Counted from the first letter of the stretch, positions 43,102 through 53,112 are shown. The stretch: 59,819 bases of DNA from CAWELS01 sp964468205 (GCA_964468205.1 CAYXVG010000045.1:1-59819), one strand, 5' to 3'. Numbers and translations are program-made. The notes: generated by a model from the sequence alone, not told the origin.

Positions 43102-43998
43102 ATGGATCGCAGGTTTCTCACAGTGCTTGGAGTGAGTCTGGTTTTTGCGCTGGTGGTTTCAGCAATCTTCTATCAGATCTCGTCGCGTCCCGGAAACACC
43201 GCCAAGAACGCGGAAGACACGGACACGAAAGATCTGGTGGTAGCGGTACAGCCGCTTACCGTCGGGGCCACCGTCAAACCGGACCACGTGAAGGTTGTCA
43301 AGGTGCCCGTTGCGCAGTTTCCGGCCGGTGGCATTTCCAATGTCGAAGAGGTGATCGACCGTCCGGTCGTCAGCAATATCCTCGTCGATGAGCCTGTCCA
43401 CGAGGGGCGTTTGGCCGCCCGCGGCAGCGGTGTGGGGCTGGCGCCCATCATTCCGGAAGGAATGCGCGCCGTCTCGATTCGGGTCAACGAGGTCGTCGGC
43501 GTGGCTGGTTATGTCCTTCCCGGCATGAGGGTGGATATTCTGCTGACCGGGCGGCCGCCGGACAAGGATGGGAGTGTTACGGTCACCGTATTGCAAAACA
43601 TCCTCGTGCTGTCGGCCGGGCAAACTATGGAGCCGGATGCGCAGGGACGGGCGATTAACGCACCGACTGTCACGCTTCTGGTTACGCCGGAACAGGCGGA
43701 AACTCTGACGCTTGCCTCCAACGAAGGTCGTGTGCAGCTGATCTTGCGAAACGGCAGCGACCAGACGATATCCACCACGGAGGGCCAGGCTGTCGAGGAA
43801 CTCTACCAGTCGGTTGGCGCCAAGAAAAAGCCCAAGCCGGCGCCGGCGCGGCGGCCTGTGGTCGCGAGACGGGCCGCGCCACCGCCACCGCCTCCAGCGC
43901 CGCTTCCACCGCCGCCGGATGAAATCGTCGTCATTCGCGGTGTCGAGAAAACTGTCCAGGTTGTCAATGCCAGCCCGGCTGGCATCCAGGGGAGATAG
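43102..43998 (+). CDS. cpaB: Pilus assembly protein CpaB/RcpC
   Basis: A 298-residue protein with an N-terminal membrane helix (about 7-25) and an SAF domain (about 47-110) as in CpaB, followed by a periplasmic domain with PEGMRAVSIRVNEVVGVAGY. The last 60 residues are Pro/Arg/Ala-rich (AAPPPPPPAPLPPPP), longer and more repetitive than in many homologs. It should help the secretin CpaC in the envelope. It lies two bases before cpaC, so the two are in one operon. Confidence 0.93.
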   Translation: MDRRFLTVLGVSLVFALVVSAIFYQISSRPGNTAKNAEDTDTKDLVVAVQPLTVGATVKPDHVKVVKVPVAQFPAGGISNVEEVIDRPVVSNILVDEPVHEGRLAARGSGVGLAPIIPEGMRAVSIRVNEVVGVAGYVLPGMRVDILLTGRPPDKDGSVTVTVLQNILVLSAGQTMEPDAQGRAINAPTVTLLVTPEQAETLTLASNEGRVQLILRNGSDQTISTTEGQAVEELYQSVGAKKKPKPAPARRPVVARRAAPPPPPPAPLPPPPDEIVVIRGVEKTVQVVNASPAGIQGR

Positions 43999-44000
43999 TC

Positions 44001-45329
44001 ATGAGATTCAGAAGCGATGTTTGTCTCGCGATGTTGCTGCTCACGCCGGTTCTGCTGTGTATCCCGGCATCCGGAAGCACTAGCGTGGAGGATCTGCACG
44101 TCACGGTCGGCAAGAGTATCGTGATCGACTATCCGACCAACATCTCCCGGATCTCCACGAGCAATCCAGAAATCGTGGACGCCGTGGCTGTAAGTACGCG
44201 TGAAGTCCTATTGCATGCCAAGGGTCATGGGGTGGCGACCGTCGTGGTCTGGGCGCGCACTGGTGATCGAAACTTCTACAACATCTCCGTTGTTCACAAC
44301 CTCGCTCCGATCCGGAAGATCCTTGAGGTGACATTTCCCAAGGAGTCGATTCAGGTCCAGGCCGCCGAGGACTCGGTGACCTTGACCGGCACCGTCTCGA
44401 CGCAGGAGGTTTCTGACCGGGCCGCGGCGGTCGCGGCGTCACTGGCCGGGACGGTGGTTAATAACCTTCAGCTTGTCGAGGATGTCGAAACTCAGATTCT
44501 TCTCCGCGTGAAATTCGCCGAGCTCGACCGGCAGCGCGGAGGGAAATTCGGGGTGAACCTGGTTTCGACCGGAGCTCTGGGTACCATCGGTGCTCTCTCC
44601 ACTGGACAGTTTCAGTCCGCCCGCCCGAACGAGATCAGCGAGAGCAGCGAGTTCCGGATTACTGACGTCTTGAATATCTTCGCTTTCCGGCCCGATCTTG
44701 ACCTGACCACCTTTATTACTGCGCTGCAAACCGAGGGCATCCTGCAGATCATGGCGGAACCGAACCTGGTCACCTCGGATGGCAAGGAGGCGAGCTTCCT
44801 CGTCGGTGGCGAGTTTCCGGTACCCGTCCTGCAGGGCGGCTCCAACGCCGGAGCAGTGACGATTCAGTTCCGCGAATTTGGCATCCGCCTAAACTTTCTG
44901 CCGGAGTTGACCCCGAATAACACCTTAAGAATGTACATCAAGCCGGAGGTCTCCACAATCGATGTCACGAACTCGGTCACGTTCAATGGCTTCGTCATCC
45001 CTGCGCTGGCGACCCGCCGGATGGAGACCAATATCGAACTCGGCGAAGGCCAGAGTTTCGTCATTGGCGGACTGATGGATGACCGGGTGCGCGCGACGTT
45101 CAACCGCATCCCAGGCCTGTCGCACATACCGGTGCTCGGAGAGCTGTTCAAGAGCCGGGACAAACAGAAGTCGCGAACGGAACTCATCGTGTTGGTGACG
45201 CCCGAGATAGTGGAGCCGCTCGGTGTGCAGGATCCGCGGCCGGAGCCCGCCATGCCAATGGAGTTTCTGCCGCCGATCAAGCCGGGAGACAAGATGCGTT
45301 ACGACGGGACGCTTGAGCAGGCGAACTAA
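44001..45329 (+). CDS. cpaC: Secretin CpaC/RcpA of the Tad pilus
   Basis: Outer-membrane secretin of 442 residues. A signal peptide is followed by the BON-like and N-terminal regions (TNISRISTSNPEIVDA) and the C-terminal secretin domain (PNLVTSDGKEASFLVGGEFP, then TELIVLVTPEIVEPL). It should form the exit channel for the Tad pilus. GGGGAGA at the end of cpaB gives its ribosome site. A gap of 35 bases separates it from cpaE. Nothing odd was seen. Confidence 0.95.
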   Translation: MRFRSDVCLAMLLLTPVLLCIPASGSTSVEDLHVTVGKSIVIDYPTNISRISTSNPEIVDAVAVSTREVLLHAKGHGVATVVVWARTGDRNFYNISVVHNLAPIRKILEVTFPKESIQVQAAEDSVTLTGTVSTQEVSDRAAAVAASLAGTVVNNLQLVEDVETQILLRVKFAELDRQRGGKFGVNLVSTGALGTIGALSTGQFQSARPNEISESSEFRITDVLNIFAFRPDLDLTTFITALQTEGILQIMAEPNLVTSDGKEASFLVGGEFPVPVLQGGSNAGAVTIQFREFGIRLNFLPELTPNNTLRMYIKPEVSTIDVTNSVTFNGFVIPALATRRMETNIELGEGQSFVIGGLMDDRVRATFNRIPGLSHIPVLGELFKSRDKQKSRTELIVLVTPEIVEPLGVQDPRPEPAMPMEFLPPIKPGDKMRYDGTLEQAN

Positions 45330-45364
45330 CTCGCGCGCGGAGCGGAAAGGGAAAGAGAGACGGA

Positions 45365-46558
45365 ATGGCAAGGGTCTCAGGACAGCAGATGGAACTGACG
45401 GCGCTATTGATTGCGCCGGACCGCGGGCTTGCCGCGCAGTTCCAGCGCAGTGTCGGTGAAACCCGCGCCTTCCAGATTCTCGCCGAACTGAAGACCTATC
45501 CGAACCAGCAGACGCTTGACATTCGTCTCCGGCAGCTCAAACCGGACGTCGTCTTGATTGATGTGGCGACAGACCTTGATCAGGCCGCCGAGCTTGTCGC
45601 GTTCGTTGCCTCGTTCCGTCCGATTACACAGGTGGTGGGGCTGCACAACTCGAATGCCTCGGAAGCAATTGTGAGAACGCTGCGCTGCGGCGCGAGCGAG
45701 TTCCTCCATGGCCCGTTCGACAACCAAGTGCAGCAGGAAGCGATTGCGCGTATCCGCCGGCTTCGGCAGCCAGAGGTTACGTCCCGGCCGGAGTTGGGCC
45801 ATGTTCTGGTGTTCGCCAGCGCGAAGCCCGGATCGGGAGCCTCCACTCTCGCCACCCAGACTGCATTCGCAATCCGGCGTGCCACCGGCGAGCGGGTGCT
45901 GTTGGCGGACCTCGACTCAACCGGCGGCACCGTAGGTTTCTATCTCAAGCTCCATCACGAGGCTTCGATACAGGATGCATTCGAGAGGTCCGACGTCATG
46001 GATCCCACCGCCTGGGCGCCACTGGTTGCCCACTGTGACGGCATCGATGTTCTGTTGGCGCCGGAAGCCCCGGCCGATGTGGCGACCGAGCCGAACCGCT
46101 TGCACGACGTGCTCGAATTCGCCCGCATGCTCTACGGCTGGGTGGTTCTCGACGCTCCCGCCATTCCTCACCGGACCACACTGCTGACAGTTTCCGAGGC
46201 GGATCAGGCCTTTGTGGTCTCTACTTCGGAATTGGCGAGCCTGCACCTTACCCGCCGCGCCGTAACCGTTTTGGAACAGCTTGGCTTCACCCGCGAGCGC
46301 TACAGGGTTCTGATCAACCGCGCCAACAAAAGGGACGGCATTGGATCCGGGGACATGGAGAAGATCTTCTCCTGCCCGGTTTTCCAGATGTTTCCCAATG
46401 ACTATTTCTCGCTTCACCGGGTGATTTCGCTTGGACAGTCGCTCAATAACGACTGTGAGCTGGGCCGGACGATTGACAAATACGCAGTGAGGATGGTCCA
46501 GGATGTCCGCCAGGAGAGCGAACGCATGGGGGCCATTGCAGAGACTAGAACCGCTTAG
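45365..46558 (+). CDS. cpaE: CpaE/TadZ-like localisation ATPase
   Basis: A 397-residue MinD/ParA-type protein with an N-terminal receiver-like domain (Asp66 in VLIDVATD) that lacks the usual lysine (FLHGPF), then a deviant P-loop AKPGSGAST (153-161). Later blocks such as WVVLDAPAI fit the family. CpaE/TadZ positions the pilus machine at a cell site. It lies between cpaC and cpaF in the expected order. The receiver-like domain is probably a docking module and not phosphorylated. Confidence 0.92.
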   Translation: MARVSGQQMELTALLIAPDRGLAAQFQRSVGETRAFQILAELKTYPNQQTLDIRLRQLKPDVVLIDVATDLDQAAELVAFVASFRPITQVVGLHNSNASEAIVRTLRCGASEFLHGPFDNQVQQEAIARIRRLRQPEVTSRPELGHVLVFASAKPGSGASTLATQTAFAIRRATGERVLLADLDSTGGTVGFYLKLHHEASIQDAFERSDVMDPTAWAPLVAHCDGIDVLLAPEAPADVATEPNRLHDVLEFARMLYGWVVLDAPAIPHRTTLLTVSEADQAFVVSTSELASLHLTRRAVTVLEQLGFTRERYRVLINRANKRDGIGSGDMEKIFSCPVFQMFPNDYFSLHRVISLGQSLNNDCELGRTIDKYAVRMVQDVRQESERMGAIAETRTA

Positions 46559-46567
46559 GGAGGATAG

Positions 46568-47935
46568 ATGCTGCCGACAGTTGACCAACACCAGAACTCG
46601 CCGCAACACCTGAGCTGGGAGCAGCGGCTGCTGAAGAACGCCGGACGGCCGAAGTCAGCGTTGCGTCCGGAGTATCAAGAGCTCAAGTTCACGCTCCACC
46701 GGAAATTACTCGACAAAATAAACCTCGAGGCGCTCGCTACCATCGACAACCAGCGCGTGCGGGCGGAGGTGCGGCAGGCGCTGCTGGCGCTGATCACGGA
46801 AGAGCAGACGCTGCTGAGCTCGATCGAAAAACAGCAGATCTGCGAAGAGGTGCTGGACGAGGTCTTTGGCCTCGGTCCGCTGGAGCCGCTGCTGCAGGAT
46901 CCGACCGTCTCCGACATCCTGGTGAACACGCACAAACAGGTTTACGTAGAGCGCCGGGGGTTGCTTGAGTTGACGACGGTTAGCTTCCGCGATGACGGTC
47001 ACTTGCTGCGGATCATCGACAAGATAGTCTCGCAAGTTGGGCGCCGCATCGACGAATCGACCCCGATGGTGGATGCGCGTCTGAGCGACGGTTCGCGTGT
47101 CAACGCAATCATTCCTCCCCTCGCCGTGGACGGCCCGCTGCTGTCCATTCGCCGGTTCGGCACCGATAAACTCATGCCTCCGGATCTGGTGGAGAAGAAG
47201 TCCGTTACCCAGGGCATGATGGATCTGCTCGAGGCTGCAGTCAAGGCTAAACTGAACATCATCATCGCGGGCGGAACCGGCTCTGGAAAGACCACGTTAC
47301 TCAACGCGTTATCGTTCTTCATCTCTCCCAAGGAGCGCATCGTTACCATCGAGGACGCCGCGGAACTGCAGTTAAAACAGCCGCACGTCGCCCGGCTGGA
47401 GACCCGTCCGCCGAACCTTGAGGGGCACGGGGCGGTCAGGCAGAGGGAGCTTCTGGTCAACAGTCTCCGTATGCGCCCGGACCGGATCGTCGTGGGCGAG
47501 GTCCGCGGCGAGGAAGCCACGGACATGCTGCAGGCGATGAACACCGGACACGACGGATCGTTGACGACGATTCACGCCAATAACTCGCGCGATGCCGTGT
47601 CGCGCCTCGAGGTGATGGTTTCGCTGGCGAACGCAAACATGACTCTGAAGTCGATCCGGCAGCAGATTTCGAGTGCGGTCAACCTCTTCGTCCAAGCCGC
47701 TCGCATGAGCGACGGAACGAGGCGAGTGATTGGCCTGACTGAAGTCACAGGCATGGAGGGCGAGATCATCACGTTGCAGGACATCTTCGTTTTCGAGAAA
47801 CGGGGTCTTACTTCGGAGGGGCGGGTTGTCGGGCGCTTCGCTGCCACCGGCATTCGTCCGAAGTTCTACGAGAAGCTACTTGCGGCCGGTATCAAACTCC
47901 GGCCCGATCTGTTCGACGAGGTTGTCGAGGTCTGA
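46568..47935 (+). CDS. cpaF: Tad secretion ATPase CpaF/TadA
   Basis: A 455-residue cytosolic hexameric ATPase that powers pilus assembly and retraction. Walker A GGTGSGKT (235-242), the Walker B region RPDRIVVGEVRGEEA and the HDGSLTTIHANN block are all intact. The N-terminal 120 residues are the usual helical region. GGGAGGA precedes ATG 46568. It ends ten bases before tadB. Confidence 0.96.
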   Translation: MLPTVDQHQNSPQHLSWEQRLLKNAGRPKSALRPEYQELKFTLHRKLLDKINLEALATIDNQRVRAEVRQALLALITEEQTLLSSIEKQQICEEVLDEVFGLGPLEPLLQDPTVSDILVNTHKQVYVERRGLLELTTVSFRDDGHLLRIIDKIVSQVGRRIDESTPMVDARLSDGSRVNAIIPPLAVDGPLLSIRRFGTDKLMPPDLVEKKSVTQGMMDLLEAAVKAKLNIIIAGGTGSGKTTLLNALSFFISPKERIVTIEDAAELQLKQPHVARLETRPPNLEGHGAVRQRELLVNSLRMRPDRIVVGEVRGEEATDMLQAMNTGHDGSLTTIHANNSRDAVSRLEVMVSLANANMTLKSIRQQISSAVNLFVQAARMSDGTRRVIGLTEVTGMEGEIITLQDIFVFEKRGLTSEGRVVGRFAATGIRPKFYEKLLAAGIKLRPDLFDEVVEV

Positions 47936-47945
47936 CGGAGCAGCC

Positions 47946-48923
47946 ATGGTCTTCTACATCGTGATCTTCGTCGTGGTTTGGGTCGCCGCCATCGGTGGTT
48001 GGTGGGTGATGTCCAATGCATTCCGCTCGGCTGAAGTCGACAAGATGAAAAGCCGGTTGATGGGGTCCCAAGGGTCGGCGAAGAAGCGGAAGACGGCGAA
48101 AAAAGGCCCGGCGCTGCTCCAATCCGACGAAAGCACCGGCAAGATCGTCATGCGGATGTTGCAGCGATTCCGCTACGGCGAGCGGGCGCAGGAGCTCATC
48201 GAGCAGTCCGGACTCAAATGGAAGCCGGCCCGGCTGGCGCACGCCTGTTTGGCCCTCTTTTTGCTCGGTTTCGTTTTGAGCTGGTATTTGATGCCAGCGG
48301 CCTATCGGGCCTCGGCGCTGGTGATAGCCTTCGGGCTTGCAACCTTGCCAATCTTGTACTTGCTGCGGCTGCGCACGAAGCGCCTGCACAAGTTCGAGGA
48401 GCAGTTTCCGGAAAGCCTCGAGTTCGTTTCGCGATCAATGCGAGCTGGACACGCCTTCTCGGTTTCATTGGAGATGATTCACCGGGAGTTCCAGGAACCG
48501 CTCGCGGGGGAATTTCGGCGGACGTTTGAAGAGCACAATCTCGGTTTGCCCCTCGAAACCGTACTCCTGAAGCTTGCCAAGCGCGTGCCGTCAATGGACG
48601 TTCATTTCTTTGTCTCCGCGGTTCTCCTGCAGCGGCGCACCGGCGGTAACCTGGCGGAGATCCTCGACAAGCTGGCGAGCTTGATTCGCGAACGATTTAA
48701 ACTGCGCGGGAAAATCCGGGCCATCAGCGCGCACGGCCGCATGACTGGTATCGCTCTCACCTGTATCCCGCTCGGAGTTGCGGTGATCATGTTCTACGTG
48801 AATCCGGACTACGTGAGATTCTTCTTCACCGACGAAACGGGGCAGATCATGGCGGTTGCCGCGATCGTGCTGCAGATCATCGGGTACCTGATCATTAAGA
48901 AAATCGTGACGATCGAGGTCTAG
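47946..48923 (+). CDS. tadB: Tad inner-membrane platform protein TadB
   Basis: A 325-residue type II secretion F-domain protein. An N-terminal helix (about 2-24), a basic segment, then two paired helices (about 97-130) and two C-terminal helices frame the cytoplasmic F domain (FPESLEFVSRSMRAGHAFS, later RRTGGNLAEILDKLA). ATG 47946 was chosen because homology starts there; GGAG lies just upstream. It pairs with TadC immediately downstream. Confidence 0.92.
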   Translation: MVFYIVIFVVVWVAAIGGWWVMSNAFRSAEVDKMKSRLMGSQGSAKKRKTAKKGPALLQSDESTGKIVMRMLQRFRYGERAQELIEQSGLKWKPARLAHACLALFLLGFVLSWYLMPAAYRASALVIAFGLATLPILYLLRLRTKRLHKFEEQFPESLEFVSRSMRAGHAFSVSLEMIHREFQEPLAGEFRRTFEEHNLGLPLETVLLKLAKRVPSMDVHFFVSAVLLQRRTGGNLAEILDKLASLIRERFKLRGKIRAISAHGRMTGIALTCIPLGVAVIMFYVNPDYVRFFFTDETGQIMAVAAIVLQIIGYLIIKKIVTIEV

Positions 48924-48926
48924 CCC

Positions 48927-49847
48927 ATGCAAATTGTACTGACAGTCGTTCTGTTCTTCATGGTGACGCTGGCCTTGTCAATGGTCGGAATGAAGCTATG
49001 GGTCCGGCCTAAGGAAGCCATAGACCGGGTTACCGGCGCATCGGTTGCGCCGGAGGAAGAGCCGCAGACGCATCCGAGCCTGGTTTTTCAGGAACTGATG
49101 AAGAAGCTCGGTTCCGTGTTGCCGGCTTCGCCAAAGGATGTCGGAATCGTGCAGCGGCGGCTGATACGTGCCGGAATCCGGAACGAAAACGCGCTCAAGG
49201 TGCTCTATGGCGCCAAAGTGCTTCTCGGTATCGCTGTTCCAGTAGTGACTGGTTTTGCGCTAGCTGGCGCCGATACGGATCCGTCAAACAAGGTTTTGGC
49301 GATCATGGCAGCCGGAGCGATGGGGTTCTTTGGCCCAAACGAATATGTCCGGATGAAATCCAAGAAGCGCCAGAAGGAGATCAGCCGGGGATTGCCGAAC
49401 TCCCTGGATCTGCTGGTTGTGTGCGTCGAATCCGGCCTGGGGCTCGATCAGGCGATTATCCAGGTGGCCAGCGAACTCGAACACGCGCACCCGGAAATCT
49501 CGGAAGAGCTTGCGCTGGTCAATCTCGAGCTGAAGGCTGGAAAGCGCCGGGCCGACGCCCTAAGGAATCTCGCCGAGCGAACCCAGGTCGACGACCTGAA
49601 GAAGCTTGTCGCGGTGCTGATCCAGGCTGACCGCTTTGGGACCGGCATTGCCCAGAGCCTGAGGGCGCACTCCGATTACATGCGAGTGCAAGCCCGGCAG
49701 GTGGCTGAGGAGAAGGCGGCGAAACTGGGCGTCAAGCTGGTGTTCCCGATCTTTTTCTGCATTCTGCCGTCTTTGTTCGTCGTGACGGTTGGACCCGTAA
49801 TTGTGAGGATCTTTCGGGATCTGCTCCCGATGATGAACAACATGTAA
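48927..49847 (+). CDS. tadC: Tad inner-membrane platform protein TadC
   Basis: A 306-residue partner of TadB with the same F-domain fold (RGLPNSLDLLVVCVESGLGL, later DRFGTGIAQSLRAHSDYM) and four membrane segments. It begins three bases after the tadB stop. The last helix ends in DLLPMMNNM. A 48-base gap follows before a 32-residue membrane peptide gene. Confidence 0.93.
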   Translation: MQIVLTVVLFFMVTLALSMVGMKLWVRPKEAIDRVTGASVAPEEEPQTHPSLVFQELMKKLGSVLPASPKDVGIVQRRLIRAGIRNENALKVLYGAKVLLGIAVPVVTGFALAGADTDPSNKVLAIMAAGAMGFFGPNEYVRMKSKKRQKEISRGLPNSLDLLVVCVESGLGLDQAIIQVASELEHAHPEISEELALVNLELKAGKRRADALRNLAERTQVDDLKKLVAVLIQADRFGTGIAQSLRAHSDYMRVQARQVAEEKAAKLGVKLVFPIFFCILPSLFVVTVGPVIVRIFRDLLPMMNNM

Positions 49848-49895
49848 ACGCTTCGGCAACGAGGTTTCGAATTTGGCTGCGAAAGGAGAATGACG

Positions 49896-49994
49896 ATGGA
49901 TAGTTCGATGATTCGGATCGTGTGTGCAGTGCTGGCAGTTCTTTTTCTGGGGCTGATCGTGCTGCGCCGTCGTAAGAGTACCGACGCCGAATAA
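49896..49994 (+). CDS. Single-helix membrane peptide, 32 residues
   Basis: A 32-codon gene with a textbook ribosome site: AAAGGAG (49882-49888) lies seven bases before ATG 49896. The product is MDSSMIRIV, a hydrophobic helix of about 18 residues (CAVLAVLFLGLIVL) and a basic end RRRKSTDAE. It is not a Flp pilin, as it lacks the prepilin cleavage site. The architecture, a helix and a basic cluster, resembles an isolated C-terminal sorting or membrane anchor. An in-frame ATG six bases upstream is closer to the ribosome site and less likely. Its position between tadC and the giant propeller gene suggests a role with one of them. No family is recognised. Confidence 0.65.
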   Translation: MDSSMIRIVCAVLAVLFLGLIVLRRRKSTDAE

Positions 49995-50091
49995 GGCGGC
50001 GGAACATGTTCCGGGGCGGCGCAGGACATTCGTCTTGCGCCTCTTCCGGAATCCAATTGCAGTGCACAAAGCAGTATTGGAGTCAAGGCTT

Positions 50092-53000
50092 ATGAAACGG
50101 AAGTCAGGGATTTTGATTACCGCGCTCAGCGTTTGGCTGACTGTTGCCGCGGCGGGGGGCGCCACCTTTGGCGAGGTCACCGCCATCGGGGGGCACGCCT
50201 CCGACATAGCGCTGGACGAGGCGCGAGGAGTCTTATATATCGCAAACTTCACGGCTAATCGCATCGACGTGATGTCGCTCGCTGAGGGCAGGATCCAGAC
50301 TTCACTGAATGTCGCGGCCCAGCCGGCATCCATCGCCATGTCGCCGGACGGCCGCCATCTCGTCGTTGCGCACTTCAGCAATTTCACCGCCGAGAACGCG
50401 CCGCCGGGAGTGCCGCCCCCAACCGCGAACAATTCGCTGAGCGTAATCGATTTGGAAACCCGAGGCAAGCAAACCTATGCGCTCCAGTCGCCCCCGCTCG
50501 GGGTCGCTTTCGGCCGCAGTAGCCGGGCGCTCGTGGCCACGACAACGGACTTCTTCCTCTTCGACCCGGTCTCCGGTTTGACCACCAGACTCAGCTCGGT
50601 CTCCGACCTCGCCGCGACCAGTCTGCCGGTGCCGCCGGCCAACTTCCCGCCGAACATCGTGATGACCTCGATGAATGTCTCCGGCGACGGAATGAAGATC
50701 TACGGGCTCTCCGACCAGTTCGAATTCGGCTATGACGTCGCATCGGGATGGCTACGGTTGCTCGGCTACAGTTCGAGCCCTCCGCAGGGACCACGGGTTG
50801 TGAGTGTGAACCATGATGGCTCCAAGTATCTCGCCGGGTGGGTGTTGCACGGCAGCCGGATCTGGAATGCCGCTACTGGCGTATGGGGAATCGCACAGTT
50901 CGAGAACGCCGAGGGGACGCTTGAGATCGGCAGTCACGCAATTGACGACCGCCGGGGGCTAGTCTATTCTCAGGTCGCCAAGGAGGGTTGGACGATTGAA
51001 GACCCGCCGATTCTCGAAGTGCGGCGAAATGACAATCTTGCCGTTCTCGATCAGATCCGCCTCCCGGAAAACCTTGCCGGAAAAAGCGTCATCAGCGCCG
51101 ACGGCAACACCATGTACTCGATCTCTGATAGTGGCGTCATGGTGCTTCGGATCGGCGATCTGGGTAACTCAAGCCGTATCCTCACGGACCAGCAACAGTT
51201 GCTGTTTCAGAGCAACTTCTGCGATCGGACCGTGCAAATGCAGGAATTCACGATCTACGATGCCGCCGGCGGGCAAAGCGATTTCAGCCTCTCGGTGGAT
51301 AGTCCCGGCGTCATGGTGTCGCCGCAAATGGGGATGACGCCGGCTACTATCAGCGTGCAGGTCGACCCGGCAACCTACCAGTTGGTCAGCGGCACGATGG
51401 AAGTGATGCTTGAGATCAGCTCCAATGCCGCCATCAATGAACCGAAGAATGTGCGCATCCTGATTAATACGCCGGAGCCCGATCAGCGCGGGACTGTGGT
51501 GAGCGTGCCGGGCAAGCTTGTCGACATACTGCCGGAGCCGGGGCGTGACCGCTTCTTCGTGCTCCGTCAAGATACCAACGAGGTGCTGGTTTACAGCGCC
51601 CACGACTACAGCTATATCGCGTCACTCCCGACAGGCAATACCCCAATCCAAATGGCCATCACCTTCGACCGTCGCTGGTTGCTTGTCGGTCACAATAACT
51701 CGCAGTACGTGGCGGTCTATGACCTCGAAACACTCCAGCCGTCCCAGCCCATCATCTCTCCGGGAGGCCACTATCCGCGGTCCGTCGCCGCCTCCGGCGG
51801 CGCTATTCTGGTGGCCAACCGCGTGGCCGGGGATGTCCATACAGTTGACCGGATCGACATGCTGACACGGCGCGCGACACAACTGCCTTCGCTCGGTGTT
51901 TATGCCAACGACATCGATGAACTGAGCGTCCTCGTCCCTTCCCAGAATGGGTCATCCATCATGCTCGCAATGGCCAATGGCAACGTCATGTTGTACGACG
52001 CCAACGCCGACACATTCACCATCTCCCGCAAGGACGCTGAGGAGTTGTCCGGAGCATACGCGGCATCGGCCTTCGGCCAGTATGTTATCGGAAACCGCTT
52101 CATGAACGCTTCTCTCGTCACCACCGACTTCATGGAGTCCGGCTCGGGGCTACCCTCCGGCTTCGCCTTCGTCGATAATATCGCCTATCGCACGACGTCT
52201 CCCCGCTCCTCCGACCCCGGCGTGATCCAACGGGTGGACCCAGCCACCGGATTCACAGCGCGATCCACTAGAATGGCCGAGGCGCCGCTGATTGGCGACG
52301 ATTCGCTCCCCTTCACCCGGACTCTCGCTGTCTTGCCGCATCGCCAGGTGATCGTCAACCTCACTACCTCCGGCTTCACCGTGCTGCCGGCCGGCTTCGA
52401 CGCCAGTGCTCCGCCGCCCATAATCGGCAGCGTTGTCAACGCAGCCGACTACCAGCAACCCATGGCGCCAGGCGGCCTAATCACCATCTTCGGAGAATAC
52501 CTCAGCCCGACCAACGAAGCCACGAGCCAGATTCCGCTGCCGACCGCTCTCGGAGATAGCTGCCTCACGGTGAACGGAATCCCGATGCCCGTACTCTTTG
52601 TCTCCGATGCTCAGATCAACGCTCAGTTGCCCTACGAGGTGATTGGCAACACCACGCTCATTCTGCGTACCCCCGGCGGCGTCAGCGACAACTTCAACCT
52701 ATCCGTCGATCCAAATGCCCCAGCCGTGTTCTCCCGCGGCGTGCCGGGCTCCGCGCAGACGTTTCCGACCATCGTGCGCGCCAAGAACGGGCAGGTCGTC
52801 ACCGAGTCCAACCCTATCCACCAGGATGAAGACGTCATCATCTATCTCACTGGATTGGGGCGCACCAACCCGCCAGTGGAAGAAGGCACGCCGGCCCCCT
52901 CCGAGCCCCTGGCTATGCTCCAGACCCCAGTTGATCTGCACCTCGCCGGAACCGGGATGCCCATCCTCTTCGCCGGTTTGGCCCCGGGCCAAATCGGCGT

Positions 53001-53112
53001 CTATCAGATCAATGCTCACGTCCCATGGTGGACCCCGAAGGGCAGGGCGCAGCCCCTTGTCATTGACCAGGGATCCTCTTCCACCACCGTATACGTGCGG
53101 GTGGTGGACTAG
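50092..53112 (+). CDS. Secreted propeller protein with Solibacter-type C-terminal domain
   Basis: A 1006-residue exported protein. The signal peptide ends near AAAGG. Residues 25-370 form YVTN-like beta-propeller repeats (GVLYIANFTANRIDV, then SPDGRHLVVAHF), residues about 373-475 a BACON/Ig-like sandwich, residues 475-770 a second set of propeller repeats, and residues 773-1006 the TIGR03437-like domain (GSVVNAADYQQPMAPGGLIT, later YLTGLGRTNPP and PGQIGVYQINAHVP). That domain marks the Solibacter lineage. Its function is unknown; surface display or adhesion is plausible given the Tad genes directly upstream. ATG 50092 is preceded by AAGG and starts the signal peptide. Confidence 0.9.
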   Translation: MKRKSGILITALSVWLTVAAAGGATFGEVTAIGGHASDIALDEARGVLYIANFTANRIDVMSLAEGRIQTSLNVAAQPASIAMSPDGRHLVVAHFSNFTAENAPPGVPPPTANNSLSVIDLETRGKQTYALQSPPLGVAFGRSSRALVATTTDFFLFDPVSGLTTRLSSVSDLAATSLPVPPANFPPNIVMTSMNVSGDGMKIYGLSDQFEFGYDVASGWLRLLGYSSSPPQGPRVVSVNHDGSKYLAGWVLHGSRIWNAATGVWGIAQFENAEGTLEIGSHAIDDRRGLVYSQVAKEGWTIEDPPILEVRRNDNLAVLDQIRLPENLAGKSVISADGNTMYSISDSGVMVLRIGDLGNSSRILTDQQQLLFQSNFCDRTVQMQEFTIYDAAGGQSDFSLSVDSPGVMVSPQMGMTPATISVQVDPATYQLVSGTMEVMLEISSNAAINEPKNVRILINTPEPDQRGTVVSVPGKLVDILPEPGRDRFFVLRQDTNEVLVYSAHDYSYIASLPTGNTPIQMAITFDRRWLLVGHNNSQYVAVYDLETLQPSQPIISPGGHYPRSVAASGGAILVANRVAGDVHTVDRIDMLTRRATQLPSLGVYANDIDELSVLVPSQNGSSIMLAMANGNVMLYDANADTFTISRKDAEELSGAYAASAFGQYVIGNRFMNASLVTTDFMESGSGLPSGFAFVDNIAYRTTSPRSSDPGVIQRVDPATGFTARSTRMAEAPLIGDDSLPFTRTLAVLPHRQVIVNLTTSGFTVLPAGFDASAPPPIIGSVVNAADYQQPMAPGGLITIFGEYLSPTNEATSQIPLPTALGDSCLTVNGIPMPVLFVSDAQINAQLPYEVIGNTTLILRTPGGVSDNFNLSVDPNAPAVFSRGVPGSAQTFPTIVRAKNGQVVTESNPIHQDEDVIIYLTGLGRTNPPVEEGTPAPSEPLAMLQTPVDLHLAGTGMPILFAGLAPGQIGVYQINAHVPWWTPKGRAQPLVIDQGSSSTTVYVRVVD

